Below, piece by piece: positions 34,465-42,151 of a stretch of DNA of 64,000 nucleotides. The DNA comes from Pseudoneobacillus sp052180215 (GTDB taxonomy: Bacteria > Bacillota > Bacilli > Bacillales > Cytobacillaceae): positions 716,001 to 780,000 of the forward strand of contig NZ_CP197471.1 in assembly GCF_052180215.1 (NCBI RefSeq). Direction: 5' to 3'. The position numbers and the translations under genes were made by a program. Below the pieces are notes generated by a model, which worked only from the letters and a program-made list of their open reading frames with translations, ran no database searches and was not told the origin of the DNA. Numbering within the stretch: the first letter of the stretch is position 1; every line of letters begins with the position of its first letter.

Positions 34465-34792
34465 TACACTCAGCCTTTCGAATATGAAGTGGTAGTATTC
34501 TATTTTTACTATTATTTCCTATTCTATTGCTAATCATGCTTTATTAAGTTACAGTTGAAAAGGATGGATGAATGGAAGTCATTATCTTTTTAATATTAAA
34601 ATCGGTTGCGGTTCTGTAAATTTCATAAAAACTTTGTTTGGAAGATGGATAGACAATTTCGATTGAGCTCATGCATAAGCCAAAATAGACGCTCCATAAG
34701 GAGTTCTATTTTGGCTTTTTTGTTTTACATACCGCCAAGGGGTATATTGAGTGCATCCTAATTAATTTCTGAATCGGAAGGAATATTAACAA
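34465..34792. other. Intergenic region before the second sensor kinase
   Basis: 328 bases without a supported gene. A short plus-strand frame (34572-34619, 15 codons) lies behind AAAGG and is followed by the terminator at 34679; this could be a leader peptide but the evidence is weak. The kinase start itself has GGAAGGA upstream at about 34776. Confidence 0.35.
34679..34722 (+). terminator. Rho-independent terminator upstream of the kinase gene
   Basis: GCCAAAATAGA pairs with TCTATTTTGGC, followed by TTTTTTG. No intact plus-strand gene precedes it within 1 kb, so it ends either a short leader transcript or antisense read-through. Confidence 0.8.
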
Positions 34793-36082
34793 ATGAAGGA
34801 CCTCATTGTACAACTTTTTAGCACACTGCTTCCTATTTTGCTCTATCAAATGTTTGGGACAAAAGGTTACTCCTTAAATACAACTAAAAGAGATGTACTT
34901 ATTGGATTCATGATTGGCAGTGTTTCAATTTGGCTTTGTATGTCTTTTCCGATATCCATTTTTGACGGATACTTATATGATTTACGTGATGTTCCGTTAA
35001 TTATTGGAATTTTATATGGAGGTCCTTGGGTAGGGATTTCTCTATCTGCCTTTATGTTTGGTTACCGTGTTATTATTGGCGGACAGGGGATATACCTAAC
35101 CCTTATATCACATATTATTGTTCTTCCATTTATTTTCTATCAAATCAAGAAGTTCCCACATTATTCGCATAAAAAAAGATTAAAGGTATCAACTTTACTT
35201 AGTTTCTTTTTATCAGTAATGGTTATGACAGTCTCTTTAACAGCAATCAGTTTAAGGTCTGGTTTTTATATAACAAAAGACATGGTTATTTTCTTTTTAT
35301 ATTTTGTTATATCAAACACATTAGGAATTAATATCTTGATTTTCTTAATAGAAAAACACCGGGAACACATACAAATTACAGACGAATTACAAGAAGCGGA
35401 GAAAATGCGTGTTGTTAGTCATCTTGCGGCTTCTATTGCACATGAAGTTAGAAATCCATTAACCGTTGTTCGTGGTTTTATTCAAATGCTTGCTAAAGAA
35501 AATATGAATCAGGAGAAATTGCAAGTTTTTGGTGAAATCATGTTAAATGAATTAGATCGTGCACAGATGATCATAACGGATTACTTAAGTTTTGCCCGCC
35601 CACAATCAGATCCAGAGAATCTTGAGATATTTGAGGTAAAAACCAAAATAGAAAAAGCAGTAAATGTGATGATACCCTATGCATTAGTGCAGGGAGTTGA
35701 ATTTCATACAGTTGTTGCAAACCAACTATTTATTAGGGCGGAAAGAAGCAAATTGGAGCAGGTATTGGTAAACCTAATAAAAAATTCCATTGAAGCTATG
35801 CCACAAGGTGGCACGATTCAAATTAAGGCTGGAAAACAAAATAAATACGTCACGATTGATATCATTGACCAAGGGATTGGTATGACCCCTGAACAAATTG
35901 AACAATTAGGAAAACCATTTTTTACGACAAAGGAAACAGGAACTGGAATTGGAATCATGGTTTGTTATCGGATTATTGAAGCTTTAGGTGGCATCATTAA
36001 AGTTTCTAGTGAAGTAGGCAAGGGTACACATTTTTCAATCATGATTCCTGCTGAAATCATTCAAGAAAATGTAACTGAATAA
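34793..36082 (+). CDS. Orphan sensor histidine kinase, 5TM-LYT input, sporulation type
   Basis: 429 residues. Around six N-terminal helices include the LYT-type motif DLRDVPLIIGILYGGPWVGISLSAFMFGYRVIIGGQG. HisKA carries His in SIAHEVRNPLTVVRGF; HATPase_c has NLIKNSIEAM, IDQGIGMTPEQ and GTGIGIMVCYRI. DYLSFARPQ and the overall layout match KinB-like phosphorelay kinases. No response regulator gene is adjacent. It is paralogous to the kinase at 16865 in all domains. The ATG follows GGAAGGA. Confidence 0.88.
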   Translation: MKDLIVQLFSTLLPILLYQMFGTKGYSLNTTKRDVLIGFMIGSVSIWLCMSFPISIFDGYLYDLRDVPLIIGILYGGPWVGISLSAFMFGYRVIIGGQGIYLTLISHIIVLPFIFYQIKKFPHYSHKKRLKVSTLLSFFLSVMVMTVSLTAISLRSGFYITKDMVIFFLYFVISNTLGINILIFLIEKHREHIQITDELQEAEKMRVVSHLAASIAHEVRNPLTVVRGFIQMLAKENMNQEKLQVFGEIMLNELDRAQMIITDYLSFARPQSDPENLEIFEVKTKIEKAVNVMIPYALVQGVEFHTVVANQLFIRAERSKLEQVLVNLIKNSIEAMPQGGTIQIKAGKQNKYVTIDIIDQGIGMTPEQIEQLGKPFFTTKETGTGIGIMVCYRIIEALGGIIKVSSEVGKGTHFSIMIPAEIIQENVTE

Positions 36083-36110
36083 TTATAATAGAAAATATGA
36101 CTTATCCATC

Positions 36111-36155
36111 TAGTGTCTTCCTCAAGGTTCTTACCTGGGGCAGGCACTTTTTTTG
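36111..36155 (+). terminator. Possible terminator
   Basis: AGTGTC...GGCACT form an imperfect, interrupted stem followed by TTTTTTT. Weak stem but good T-run just after the kinase gene. Confidence 0.45.
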
Positions 36156-36228
36156 TGGGTGAGGAATGATAATTTTAATTCAATGCAAAATAAAAGGGTG
36201 AAAAATCTAGTGAAAAGGAGGGGAAAAG

Positions 36229-36369
36229 ATGTCAAAGGATAAGACAACGCCTTCTTCCCAAGTGGACCAAAAGCAATTATTAGAAGACAAAGTAGAAGCT
36301 CTTCGAAAAAATAATTTTGAAGATGATCATACTCGACGTGTAACCTCAAATGGAGCAGATGGCCAATAA
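36229..36369 (+). CDS. Small hydrophilic protein, 46 residues
   Basis: MSKDKTTPSSQVDQKQLLED to the end ...TSNGADGQ; 46 residues, charged and Gln/Asn-rich, with no membrane or signal segment. It has a near-perfect ribosome-binding site (AAAAGGAGGGG) and is immediately followed by a terminator, which together support a real gene. Its composition resembles small sporulation-linked peptides of Bacillaceae, but I do not recognise a family. Confidence 0.6.
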   Translation: MSKDKTTPSSQVDQKQLLEDKVEALRKNNFEDDHTRRVTSNGADGQ

Positions 36370-36375
36370 TAAGAA

Positions 36376-36412
36376 AATAGGCACCGTAATCGTATACGGT
36401 GCCTACCTTTTT
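36376..36412. terminator. Bidirectional terminator
   Basis: AGGCACCGTA and TACGGTGCCT pair over a 6-base loop; T-runs on both strands. Shared by the 46-residue gene and the converging YitT gene. Confidence 0.87.
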
Positions 36413-37229
36413 ATGAGGCAATTTCTTTTCGATGGAATAATCCCATTACTTCAATCGTTTTCGTGATGTTCACAAAGGCAGTTGGGTCGACTTCATGAAT
36501 GAGTGACTTCACTTCTGTTAATTCATAACGGGAAATGACAGTTATAAGGATATTACTTTTTTCGTTAGAATACCCTCCTACAGAATCAATGATTGTGACT
36601 CCTCTATACACATTGGACAACAAATGCTGTCTCATCTCTTCCCCTTTTTGCGTAATAATCATAAGGGTTATTTTGACATGATGAGTATGAATGGAATCAA
36701 TCACTTTTCCGGTAATAAAAATGGAAACTAACGTATTTAATGCAGCATCCCAGCTTAAAAGAAAACCGGAAATCAGAATAACAAAACCGTTCATTGCAAA
36801 TAACAATGTCCCCATCGGAAAATCCTTATGACGAGATAATAACATTCCGATAATATCAAATCCACCGGATGAACCAGCCGAGCGAAAAATAATCCCAATG
36901 CCTAAACCGACTAAAGCTCCGCCAAAGACAGAGGATAAAATAGAGTTACTGGCAATCTCATCAATCGGAATAAAATACATACTAATGGAAATAGTCACAA
37001 CAGATAGTATCGTATAAAAAATAAATGTTCTTCCTAATTTTATATAACCAATGATTAATAATGGTAAGTTCAACAAAAAATTGTATATTCCTGCATTCAA
37101 AGGAGTAATCATTCCTAGTATGAGGGATAAGCCACTAATGCCACTGCTCATAATTTCATGGGGGATTAAAAATAGATTAAAGGCGATGGATACAATTATA
37201 GAACCTGTTATAATTCCAAGGATTTTCAA
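36411..37229 (-). CDS. YitT family membrane protein (DUF161/DUF2179)
   Basis: 272 residues. About five membrane helices form the YitT_membrane part, with GSIIVSIAFNLFLIPHEIMSSGISGLSLI at the start and FGGALVGLGIGIIFRSAGSSGGFDIIGMLLS in the middle. A cytoplasmic DUF2179 (YitT C-terminal) domain follows: ITQKGEEMRQHLLSNVYRGVTIIDSVGGYSNEKSNILITVISRYEL. It starts at TTG with AGGAG 9 bases upstream. The family has no established transport substrate. Confidence 0.92.
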   Translation of the reverse strand: MKILGIITGSIIVSIAFNLFLIPHEIMSSGISGLSLILGMITPLNAGIYNFLLNLPLLIIGYIKLGRTFIFYTILSVVTISISMYFIPIDEIASNSILSSVFGGALVGLGIGIIFRSAGSSGGFDIIGMLLSRHKDFPMGTLLFAMNGFVILISGFLLSWDAALNTLVSIFITGKVIDSIHTHHVKITLMIITQKGEEMRQHLLSNVYRGVTIIDSVGGYSNEKSNILITVISRYELTEVKSLIHEVDPTAFVNITKTIEVMGLFHRKEIAS

Positions 37230-37431
37230 TCAAAATCACTCCTAAAGTCAAGAGATAATAAACCTCATTATATAGGAGAATTTGCATAAATGAATTTATA
37301 AGATAATTTAAACTTTTATATATCTAGAATGCATACAACTTTAGTGGTGATGAATATTTATTCAATTGAAGAAAATGCTTTACTAATAAAAAAATGTAGA
37401 CTATCATAAGATTGAATTAAATAAATGTGAA

Positions 37432-37524
37432 CTACTAGGGGTGCCCTGTTTCGGGCTGAGAGGAAAACGGTAAGTTTTTTAACCCTTCGGACCTGATCTG
37501 GATCATACCAGCGTAGGAAAGTAG
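37432..37524 (+). promoter_or_regulatory. TPP riboswitch 1 (THI element)
   Basis: Closing stem P1 is CTACT/AGTAG. Inside are the conserved thi-box parts GGGGTGCC...GGGCTGAGAGG, a variable stem, AACCCTTCGGACCTGATCTGG and ATCATACCAGCGTAGGAAA. It senses thiamine pyrophosphate and represses thiM-thiD-thiE when TPP is abundant. Confidence 0.96.
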
Positions 37525-37558
37525 CCGTGTGAATGTTTTTTGTTCTCAGACTATTGAA

Positions 37559-37597
37559 GTCAGGTCCAATTTTTTTTGGATCTGGCTTTTTTTGTTT
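37559..37597 (+). terminator. Riboswitch-controlled terminator
   Basis: GTCAGGTCCAA pairs with TTGGATCTGGC, followed by TTTTTTT. It lies 35 bases after the TPP aptamer, the expected expression platform. Confidence 0.88.
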
Positions 37598-37602
37598 TTT
37601 TT

Positions 37603-37780
37603 AAGGCTCTTTTCTGAAACTTTGTTGCTTTTTCTTACTAATAGATAGACCTAACACAATATAAGGTGTAAAAACTCATATGAAAATGAAGAAAAGAGCT
37701 GAGCACTTATTAAGAGTGCTTGTAAAAATCCGGCTTTAGGGATTTTTACCAAAACCACAAACTATACGAAAACAGCTTAT
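37603..37780 (+). repeat. Dispersed repeat element, copy 1
   Basis: About 178 bp closely related to the complement of 62240-62388. Shared blocks are GCTCTTTTCTGAAACTTTG, then TTGCTTTTT, ACTCATATGAAAATGAA, and finally a block with CTATACGAAAACAGCTT. The ends are imperfect inverted repeats (AGGCTCTTTTCTGA / AAGCTGTTTTCGTA). This copy also contains the stem GTAAAAATCC/GGGATTTTTAC, missing in copy 2. It fills the thiM leader between the terminator and the ribosome-binding site. Confidence 0.85.
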
Positions 37781-37802
37781 TTAAATGAATGGAGGAAAGT
37801 TG

Positions 37803-38615
37803 ATGGATCACAACAGTATCAGTTCAACTCTGCAAAAGGTGAGGGAGTTAAATCCGCTTGTACATAATATCACCAACGTAGTAGTCACCAATTTTACAGC
37901 AAATGGATTATTGTCCTTAGGAGCATCGCCGGTAATGGCCTATGCACCAGAAGAGGTAGCGGATATGGCAAAAATTTCGCGTGCACTTGTATTGAATATT
38001 GGAACACTAAACCGTGAAGTGGTCGATTCTATGATTCTAGCAGGAAGAACAGCAAACGTTTATGGAATTCCCGTCATTTTTGACCCAGTTGGGGCAGGGG
38101 CTACTCCTTTCCGAACGGAATCCGCTCAAAAAATCATGCGTGAAGTAAACATATCGATCATAAGAGGAAATGCAGCTGAAATTGCCAATGTAGTAGGGGA
38201 AAAGTGGGAAATCAAGGGCGTTGATGCTGGTGAAAATCAGGGGAATAACTTGGAGCTGGCTGTAGCTGCTGCTAGAAGATTAAAAACCATTGTTGTGATT
38301 ACTGGGAAAGACGATGTCATAACGGATGGAGAAACCACTTACTTGGTTTCCAATGGACATCCAATTTTAACAAAAGTAACAGGGACGGGGTGCCTGTTAA
38401 CTTCTGTCATTGGTGCTTTTGCCGGAGTAGAAAAAGACCTTCTATTGGCAGCTGTTTCCGCTTTAACCTTCTATGGGGTTGCTGCAGAGAAAGCCGCTCT
38501 CACAAATAGCGGTCCGGGTAGTTTTCAAATAGAGTTTTTAAATCAATTATCACTTGTATCTGAGGAAGATATTCAGCAGCATGGTCAGTTCAACAAACGA
38601 GGGGAGTCTTTGTGA
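37803..38615 (+). CDS. thiM: Hydroxyethylthiazole kinase ThiM
   Basis: About 270 residues, ribokinase-like fold. ThiM phosphorylates 4-methyl-5-(2-hydroxyethyl)thiazole in thiazole salvage. Signatures are PLVHNITNVVVTNFTANGLLSLGASPVMA, the glycine/proline motif IFDPVGAGATPFRTE, SIIRGNAAEIA, and the catalytic Cys/anion-hole region KVTGTGCLLTSVIGAFAG. The ATG at 37803 lies 7 bases after GGAGG; an upstream in-frame ATG at 37785 has no site. The stop overlaps the thiD ATG (ATGA). Controlled by TPP riboswitch 1. Confidence 0.97.
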   Translation: MDHNSISSTLQKVRELNPLVHNITNVVVTNFTANGLLSLGASPVMAYAPEEVADMAKISRALVLNIGTLNREVVDSMILAGRTANVYGIPVIFDPVGAGATPFRTESAQKIMREVNISIIRGNAAEIANVVGEKWEIKGVDAGENQGNNLELAVAAARRLKTIVVITGKDDVITDGETTYLVSNGHPILTKVTGTGCLLTSVIGAFAGVEKDLLLAAVSALTFYGVAAEKAALTNSGPGSFQIEFLNQLSLVSEEDIQQHGQFNKRGESL

Positions 38616-39430
38616 TGAAAAAAGCCTTAACCATAGCAGGTTCAGATAGTGGCGGCGGTGCTGGAATCCAGGCCGATTTAAAAACCTTTCAAGAATTAGA
38701 GGTATTCGGGATGTCTGCTTTAACCGCTGTGACGGCCCAAAATACGTTAGGGGTGCAAGCTGTATACCCGATGACAGCAGAAGCAGTAGTCAAGCAAATC
38801 GAATCGATAGGAGATGACATGGGAACGGATGCATTGAAAACAGGGATGCTTTTTAATGCAGAAATTATCCAAACGGTTTCTGAAAAAATTCAAACTTACG
38901 GTTGGAAAAATGTCGTGGTTGACCCCGTTATGATTGCAAAGGGAGGAGCATCATTACTACAAATGGAAGCCATTTCTGCCTTAAAGCAATACTTATTACC
39001 GCTTTCAATGATCGTGACACCGAATATTCCAGAAGCAGAGGTTTTGACTGATATGTCTATTCAAACCCTTGCAGATAAAAAAGAAGCAGCTCAAAGGCTT
39101 TATGATTTAGGGGTAAAACATGTGGTGATTAAAGGTGGCCATGATGAAAATCATTTGGAATCAATTGATTTATTGTTTGATGGAAACGAATTTACCACTT
39201 TTTCAAGTAAAAGAATCAGCACTAAGAATACACATGGAACAGGCTGTACTTTTTCAGCGGCGGTTACAGCAGAATTGGCAAAGGGCTTAAGTGTCTATGA
39301 AGCCGTTTCAAAGGCAAAGAACTTTATCCAGGCAGCAATTGAGGATGATTTACAAATTGGGCGAGGACATGGACCAACTAATCATTGGGCTTATCGAAAA
39401 AGAAATTGGGTAGGTGTTGGGGGAAAATGA
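38615..39430 (+). CDS. thiD: HMP/HMP-P kinase ThiD
   Basis: 271 residues. ThiD phosphorylates hydroxymethylpyrimidine (HMP) and then HMP phosphate to give HMP-PP. Family motifs are TIAGSDSGGGAGIQADLKTF, GMLFNAEIIQTV, VVVDPVMIAKGGASLL and TKNTHGTGCTFSAAVTAEL with the catalytic Cys. Ribokinase-like fold, normal length. The start overlaps the thiM stop and the stop overlaps the thiE ATG, so the three genes are translationally coupled. Confidence 0.97.
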   Translation: MKKALTIAGSDSGGGAGIQADLKTFQELEVFGMSALTAVTAQNTLGVQAVYPMTAEAVVKQIESIGDDMGTDALKTGMLFNAEIIQTVSEKIQTYGWKNVVVDPVMIAKGGASLLQMEAISALKQYLLPLSMIVTPNIPEAEVLTDMSIQTLADKKEAAQRLYDLGVKHVVIKGGHDENHLESIDLLFDGNEFTTFSSKRISTKNTHGTGCTFSAAVTAELAKGLSVYEAVSKAKNFIQAAIEDDLQIGRGHGPTNHWAYRKRNWVGVGGK

Positions 39431-40065
39431 TTACGGAACTATTAAAAGTCTATTTTATTATGGGAAGTACGAATTGCAGGAAGACGCCAAGTGAAGTATT
39501 GGAAGAAGCCATAGAAGGAGGAATTACTCTTTTTCAGTTTCGTGAGAAGGGAAGCGGAGCTTTGGTAGGTGAGGAAAAAGTGAAACTAGCCAAGGAACTT
39601 CAGCAAATATGCAAAGCCCATCAAATCCCTTTTATCGTGAATGATGACATTGAATTGGCTATTTTGCTCGATGCCGATGGTGTTCATATTGGGCAAGAAG
39701 ATGAACCGGTCGCGGCGGTTCGAGAGATAATAGGCGATAAAATTCTTGGCGTGTCTGTTCATAGTTTGGAAGAAGCCATGATCGCGATAGAAGGCGGAGC
39801 TGATTACTTTGGATTGGGGCCCATTTTTCCGACTAAAACAAAGGAAGCTGCGAAGGAATCACGAGGTACCACTCTAATAGAAGAATTCCGTGCAAAAGGA
39901 ATCACTATTCCAATCGTAGGAATAGGAGGGATTACAGCTGAAAATGCTGGTGTTGTTATGAAAGGTGGAGCTGATGGCGTCTCCGTTATTACTGCAATAA
40001 GCCATGCGGATTCTATTCGTGAAGCCGCAAGAGAATTGAGAAAAAGTGTGTTTGAGTCATTGTAG
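39427..40065 (+). CDS. thiE: Thiamine-phosphate synthase ThiE
   Basis: About 212 residues, TIM-barrel enzyme joining HMP-PP and thiazole phosphate to give thiamine phosphate. Motifs: GGITLFQFREKGSG, FIVNDDIELAILLDADGVHIGQEDEPV, YFGLGPIFPTKTKEAA and IPIVGIGGITAENAGVVMKGGADGVSVI. The ATG at 39427 overlaps the thiD stop (ATGA); the frame is open 14 codons further upstream inside thiD. It is followed 43 bases later by the second TPP riboswitch. Confidence 0.97.
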   Translation: MITELLKVYFIMGSTNCRKTPSEVLEEAIEGGITLFQFREKGSGALVGEEKVKLAKELQQICKAHQIPFIVNDDIELAILLDADGVHIGQEDEPVAAVREIIGDKILGVSVHSLEEAMIAIEGGADYFGLGPIFPTKTKEAAKESRGTTLIEEFRAKGITIPIVGIGGITAENAGVVMKGGADGVSVITAISHADSIREAARELRKSVFESL

Positions 40066-40107
40066 TCTTGAAAGCTGATTACCATACAACTAAAAACTAA
40101 ATACCAG

Positions 40108-40211
40108 CACTGGGGGAGCCAAAATCGAAACAATAGGCTGAGATTAGACCACTAACACAAAAGGTCTTAAACCCTTGCACCTGATCTGGATCATACCAGC
40201 GTAGGGAAGTG
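40108..40211 (+). promoter_or_regulatory. TPP riboswitch 2 (THI element)
   Basis: P1 CACT/AGTG encloses GGGGGAGCC...AATAGGCTGAGATTAGACC, AACCCTTGCACCTGATCTGG and ATCATACCAGCGTAGGGAAG, the full set of conserved TPP aptamer boxes. It governs thiW and the four genes downstream. Confidence 0.95.
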
Positions 40212-40278
40212 TAAAATAGTGATAACTTATTACATGTACCAGTCTTGTAATCTCAGGAATGGAATGTATGAAAAGGTC

Positions 40279-40318
40279 ATCCCTCAGTGCTTATTAAAAA
40301 CATTGGAGGGATTTTTTT
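40279..40318 (+). terminator. Riboswitch 2 expression platform: hairpin spanning the thiW ribosome-binding site
   Basis: ATCCCTC (40279-40285) pairs with GGAGGGAT (40305-40312), followed by TTTTTT up to the thiW ATG at 40319. The right arm is the thiW Shine-Dalgarno sequence, so the same hairpin can both stop transcription and hide the ribosome-binding site. Confidence 0.8.
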
Positions 40319-40837
40319 ATGCGTAAAACTCATAAGCTCACACTGACAGCCATGTTCATCGCCATTGGAACCATTTCTAGTAATCTATTTTTTATTCCAA
40401 TTGGGTTCACCAAGCTTTTTCCCGTTCAACATTTTATTAATGTATTATCTGCAGTGCTGCTGGGGCCATATTATGCGGTGGCACAAGCCCTATGTACCAG
40501 CTTAATAAGAAATATGATGGGGACCGGCTCTATTTTTGCTTTCCCAGGAAGTATGGTGGGGGCACTCCTTGCTTCGCTGTTATTTTTAAAAACGAGAAAA
40601 ATCTATATGGCCTTTTTCGGAGAAGTGATTGGAACAGGAATCCTTGGGGCTTTGCTTTCTTACCCGATTGCCACATTCGTTCTTGGTCAAAAGGCGACGT
40701 TATTTGGGTTTATCCCATTATTTATTTTCAGCTCATTTGCTGGAGCATTAATCGGAGCTATCATTCTCTCGATCTTTTTAAAAAAGAAGGTAGTGATCTT
40801 TCAAAATATCCAACAACAAGATATAAAAGGAGACTAA
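40319..40837 (+). CDS. thiW: ThiW, ECF-type thiazole transporter S component
   Basis: 172 residues with about five membrane helices. The opening LTLTAMFIAIGTISSNLFFIPIGFTKLFPVQHFINVLSAVLLGPYYAVAQAL and the central FPGSMVGALLASLLFLKTRK are typical of ThiW. Comparative genomics predicts that ThiW takes up the thiazole moiety of thiamine using the shared ECF ATPase module. It is directly under TPP riboswitch 2 and next to thiM, whose substrate is that thiazole. It is the first gene of a five-gene unit; the ATG lies 8 bases after GGAGGG. Confidence 0.93.
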   Translation: MRKTHKLTLTAMFIAIGTISSNLFFIPIGFTKLFPVQHFINVLSAVLLGPYYAVAQALCTSLIRNMMGTGSIFAFPGSMVGALLASLLFLKTRKIYMAFFGEVIGTGILGALLSYPIATFVLGQKATLFGFIPLFIFSSFAGALIGAIILSIFLKKKVVIFQNIQQQDIKGD

Positions 40838-40843
40838 CCTAAA

Positions 40844-42151
40844 ATGGAAAACACTCAAAATGAAATATCAATTGGTATAGAAGAAAAGCTACCACCTATT
40901 CAAAACTTACTATATGGCCTGCAGCATGTATTCGTATCAAATGTTTGGCTTGACCCGATTTTTGTAGCGGCCATGATTGGATTACCTTTTGCGATGGCGG
41001 CTAATATGGTCAACGCCATCTTTATTGCAGCAGGGCTCGTTACTCTAGTTCAAGCTACTAAACTAGTTCGACTACCAATCATACAAGGGCCTTCCGCCGC
41101 CTTTGATTCGATTATGATTTCAGCTGGTAAAGCCAATGGATTGGCAGCAGCCAGTGGAGGTATTTTTTTAAGTGCGATTATTGTATTTATTTTATCTGTA
41201 ACGGGCGTGATTAATCGTTTGAAGGGTATTTTCACACCAGTGATCTCTGGAACTGTCATCTTTTTGGTGGGGATATCGTTATCAGGTTTTACGTTATATG
41301 AATTTTTAGGCGGGTCACCCGGGGATGAGAACTTTATGAGTTCATCCACCTTAATTTTATCGATTCCGACAGCGATCATTGTTCTACTATTGTCTCTTTT
41401 TGGGAAGGGAATCTGGAAGTCATTTTCTTTCTTAATTGCCCTCGTTATCGGGGATGTTATTGCTTTGATGAATGGAAAAACTAGCTTCTCTATGATTTCT
41501 GAAAAAGCCTGGTTCGGTTTGCCTCATTTCTTGCCTTATGGAGGATTAACCTTTGAGTGGAGCACCTTTATTACCTTTTTTGTAGCGTATATTGTTGCGG
41601 TAATTGAAGCAATGGGTGTTTACCAGGCTTCCGCATCGATGTTAAACACAGAGTTAGATTCGAAACGAATACGTAACGGCTTTGCCGGAGAGTCTGCTGG
41701 TTCGATGGTTTCCTCTTTAATTGGAGGATTTCCTACGACGGCGTATGCACAAAATGTCGGGTTATTACGATTAACTGGAGTTGGCTCAAGATTCCCAGTG
41801 ATGGTAGCAGGCATTCTATTTCTAATTTTAGGGCTTGTCCCGAAAGCAGGTGCTCTTCTTGCCTTAACACCAGATGCGGTTGTAGGCGGTATCTTTTTAC
41901 CAGCTGCAGCAACCTTAATCTACACTGGTATCTCAATACTAGCCAAGGTCGAAAAAAACGATAAGAATTATATGATAATTGGAATTTCCATCATGCTCGC
42001 CATCTCTTTACCTGATTTTGCATCCAATGCAAAAGGAATTATTGGAACCTTTTTCACCAACAGTATTTTAATCGGAGCGTTTATGTCCATTATTCTTCAG
42101 CTTATTCTTGTCAACATACCGAACCTACTTAGAAAGAAGGAACAATCATGA
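40844..42151 (+). CDS. NCS2-family (nucleobase-type) permease
   Basis: 435 residues with about 13-14 membrane helices. Signatures of the NAT/NCS2 family are present: LYGLQHVFVSNVWLDPIFVAAMIG, IQGPSAAFDSIMISAGKANG, and the substrate-site region YQASASMLNTELDSKRIRNGFAGESAGSMVSSLIGGFPTTAYAQNVGLLRLTGV. Members import uracil, xanthine or guanine. Its position behind a TPP riboswitch suggests a thiamine-derived heterocycle such as HMP or its oxidised form (inference). The start follows AAGGAG; the stop overlaps the LuxE-like gene (ATGA). Confidence 0.88.
   Translation: MENTQNEISIGIEEKLPPIQNLLYGLQHVFVSNVWLDPIFVAAMIGLPFAMAANMVNAIFIAAGLVTLVQATKLVRLPIIQGPSAAFDSIMISAGKANGLAAASGGIFLSAIIVFILSVTGVINRLKGIFTPVISGTVIFLVGISLSGFTLYEFLGGSPGDENFMSSSTLILSIPTAIIVLLLSLFGKGIWKSFSFLIALVIGDVIALMNGKTSFSMISEKAWFGLPHFLPYGGLTFEWSTFITFFVAYIVAVIEAMGVYQASASMLNTELDSKRIRNGFAGESAGSMVSSLIGGFPTTAYAQNVGLLRLTGVGSRFPVMVAGILFLILGLVPKAGALLALTPDAVVGGIFLPAAATLIYTGISILAKVEKNDKNYMIIGISIMLAISLPDFASNAKGIIGTFFTNSILIGAFMSIILQLILVNIPNLLRKKEQS

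Noticed and set aside
34572..34619. 15-codon leader peptide upstream of the second kinase
   Set aside because: Several overlapping ATGs and short frames are possible here and none is clearly better, so it is mentioned only as a weak possibility in the intergenic entry.
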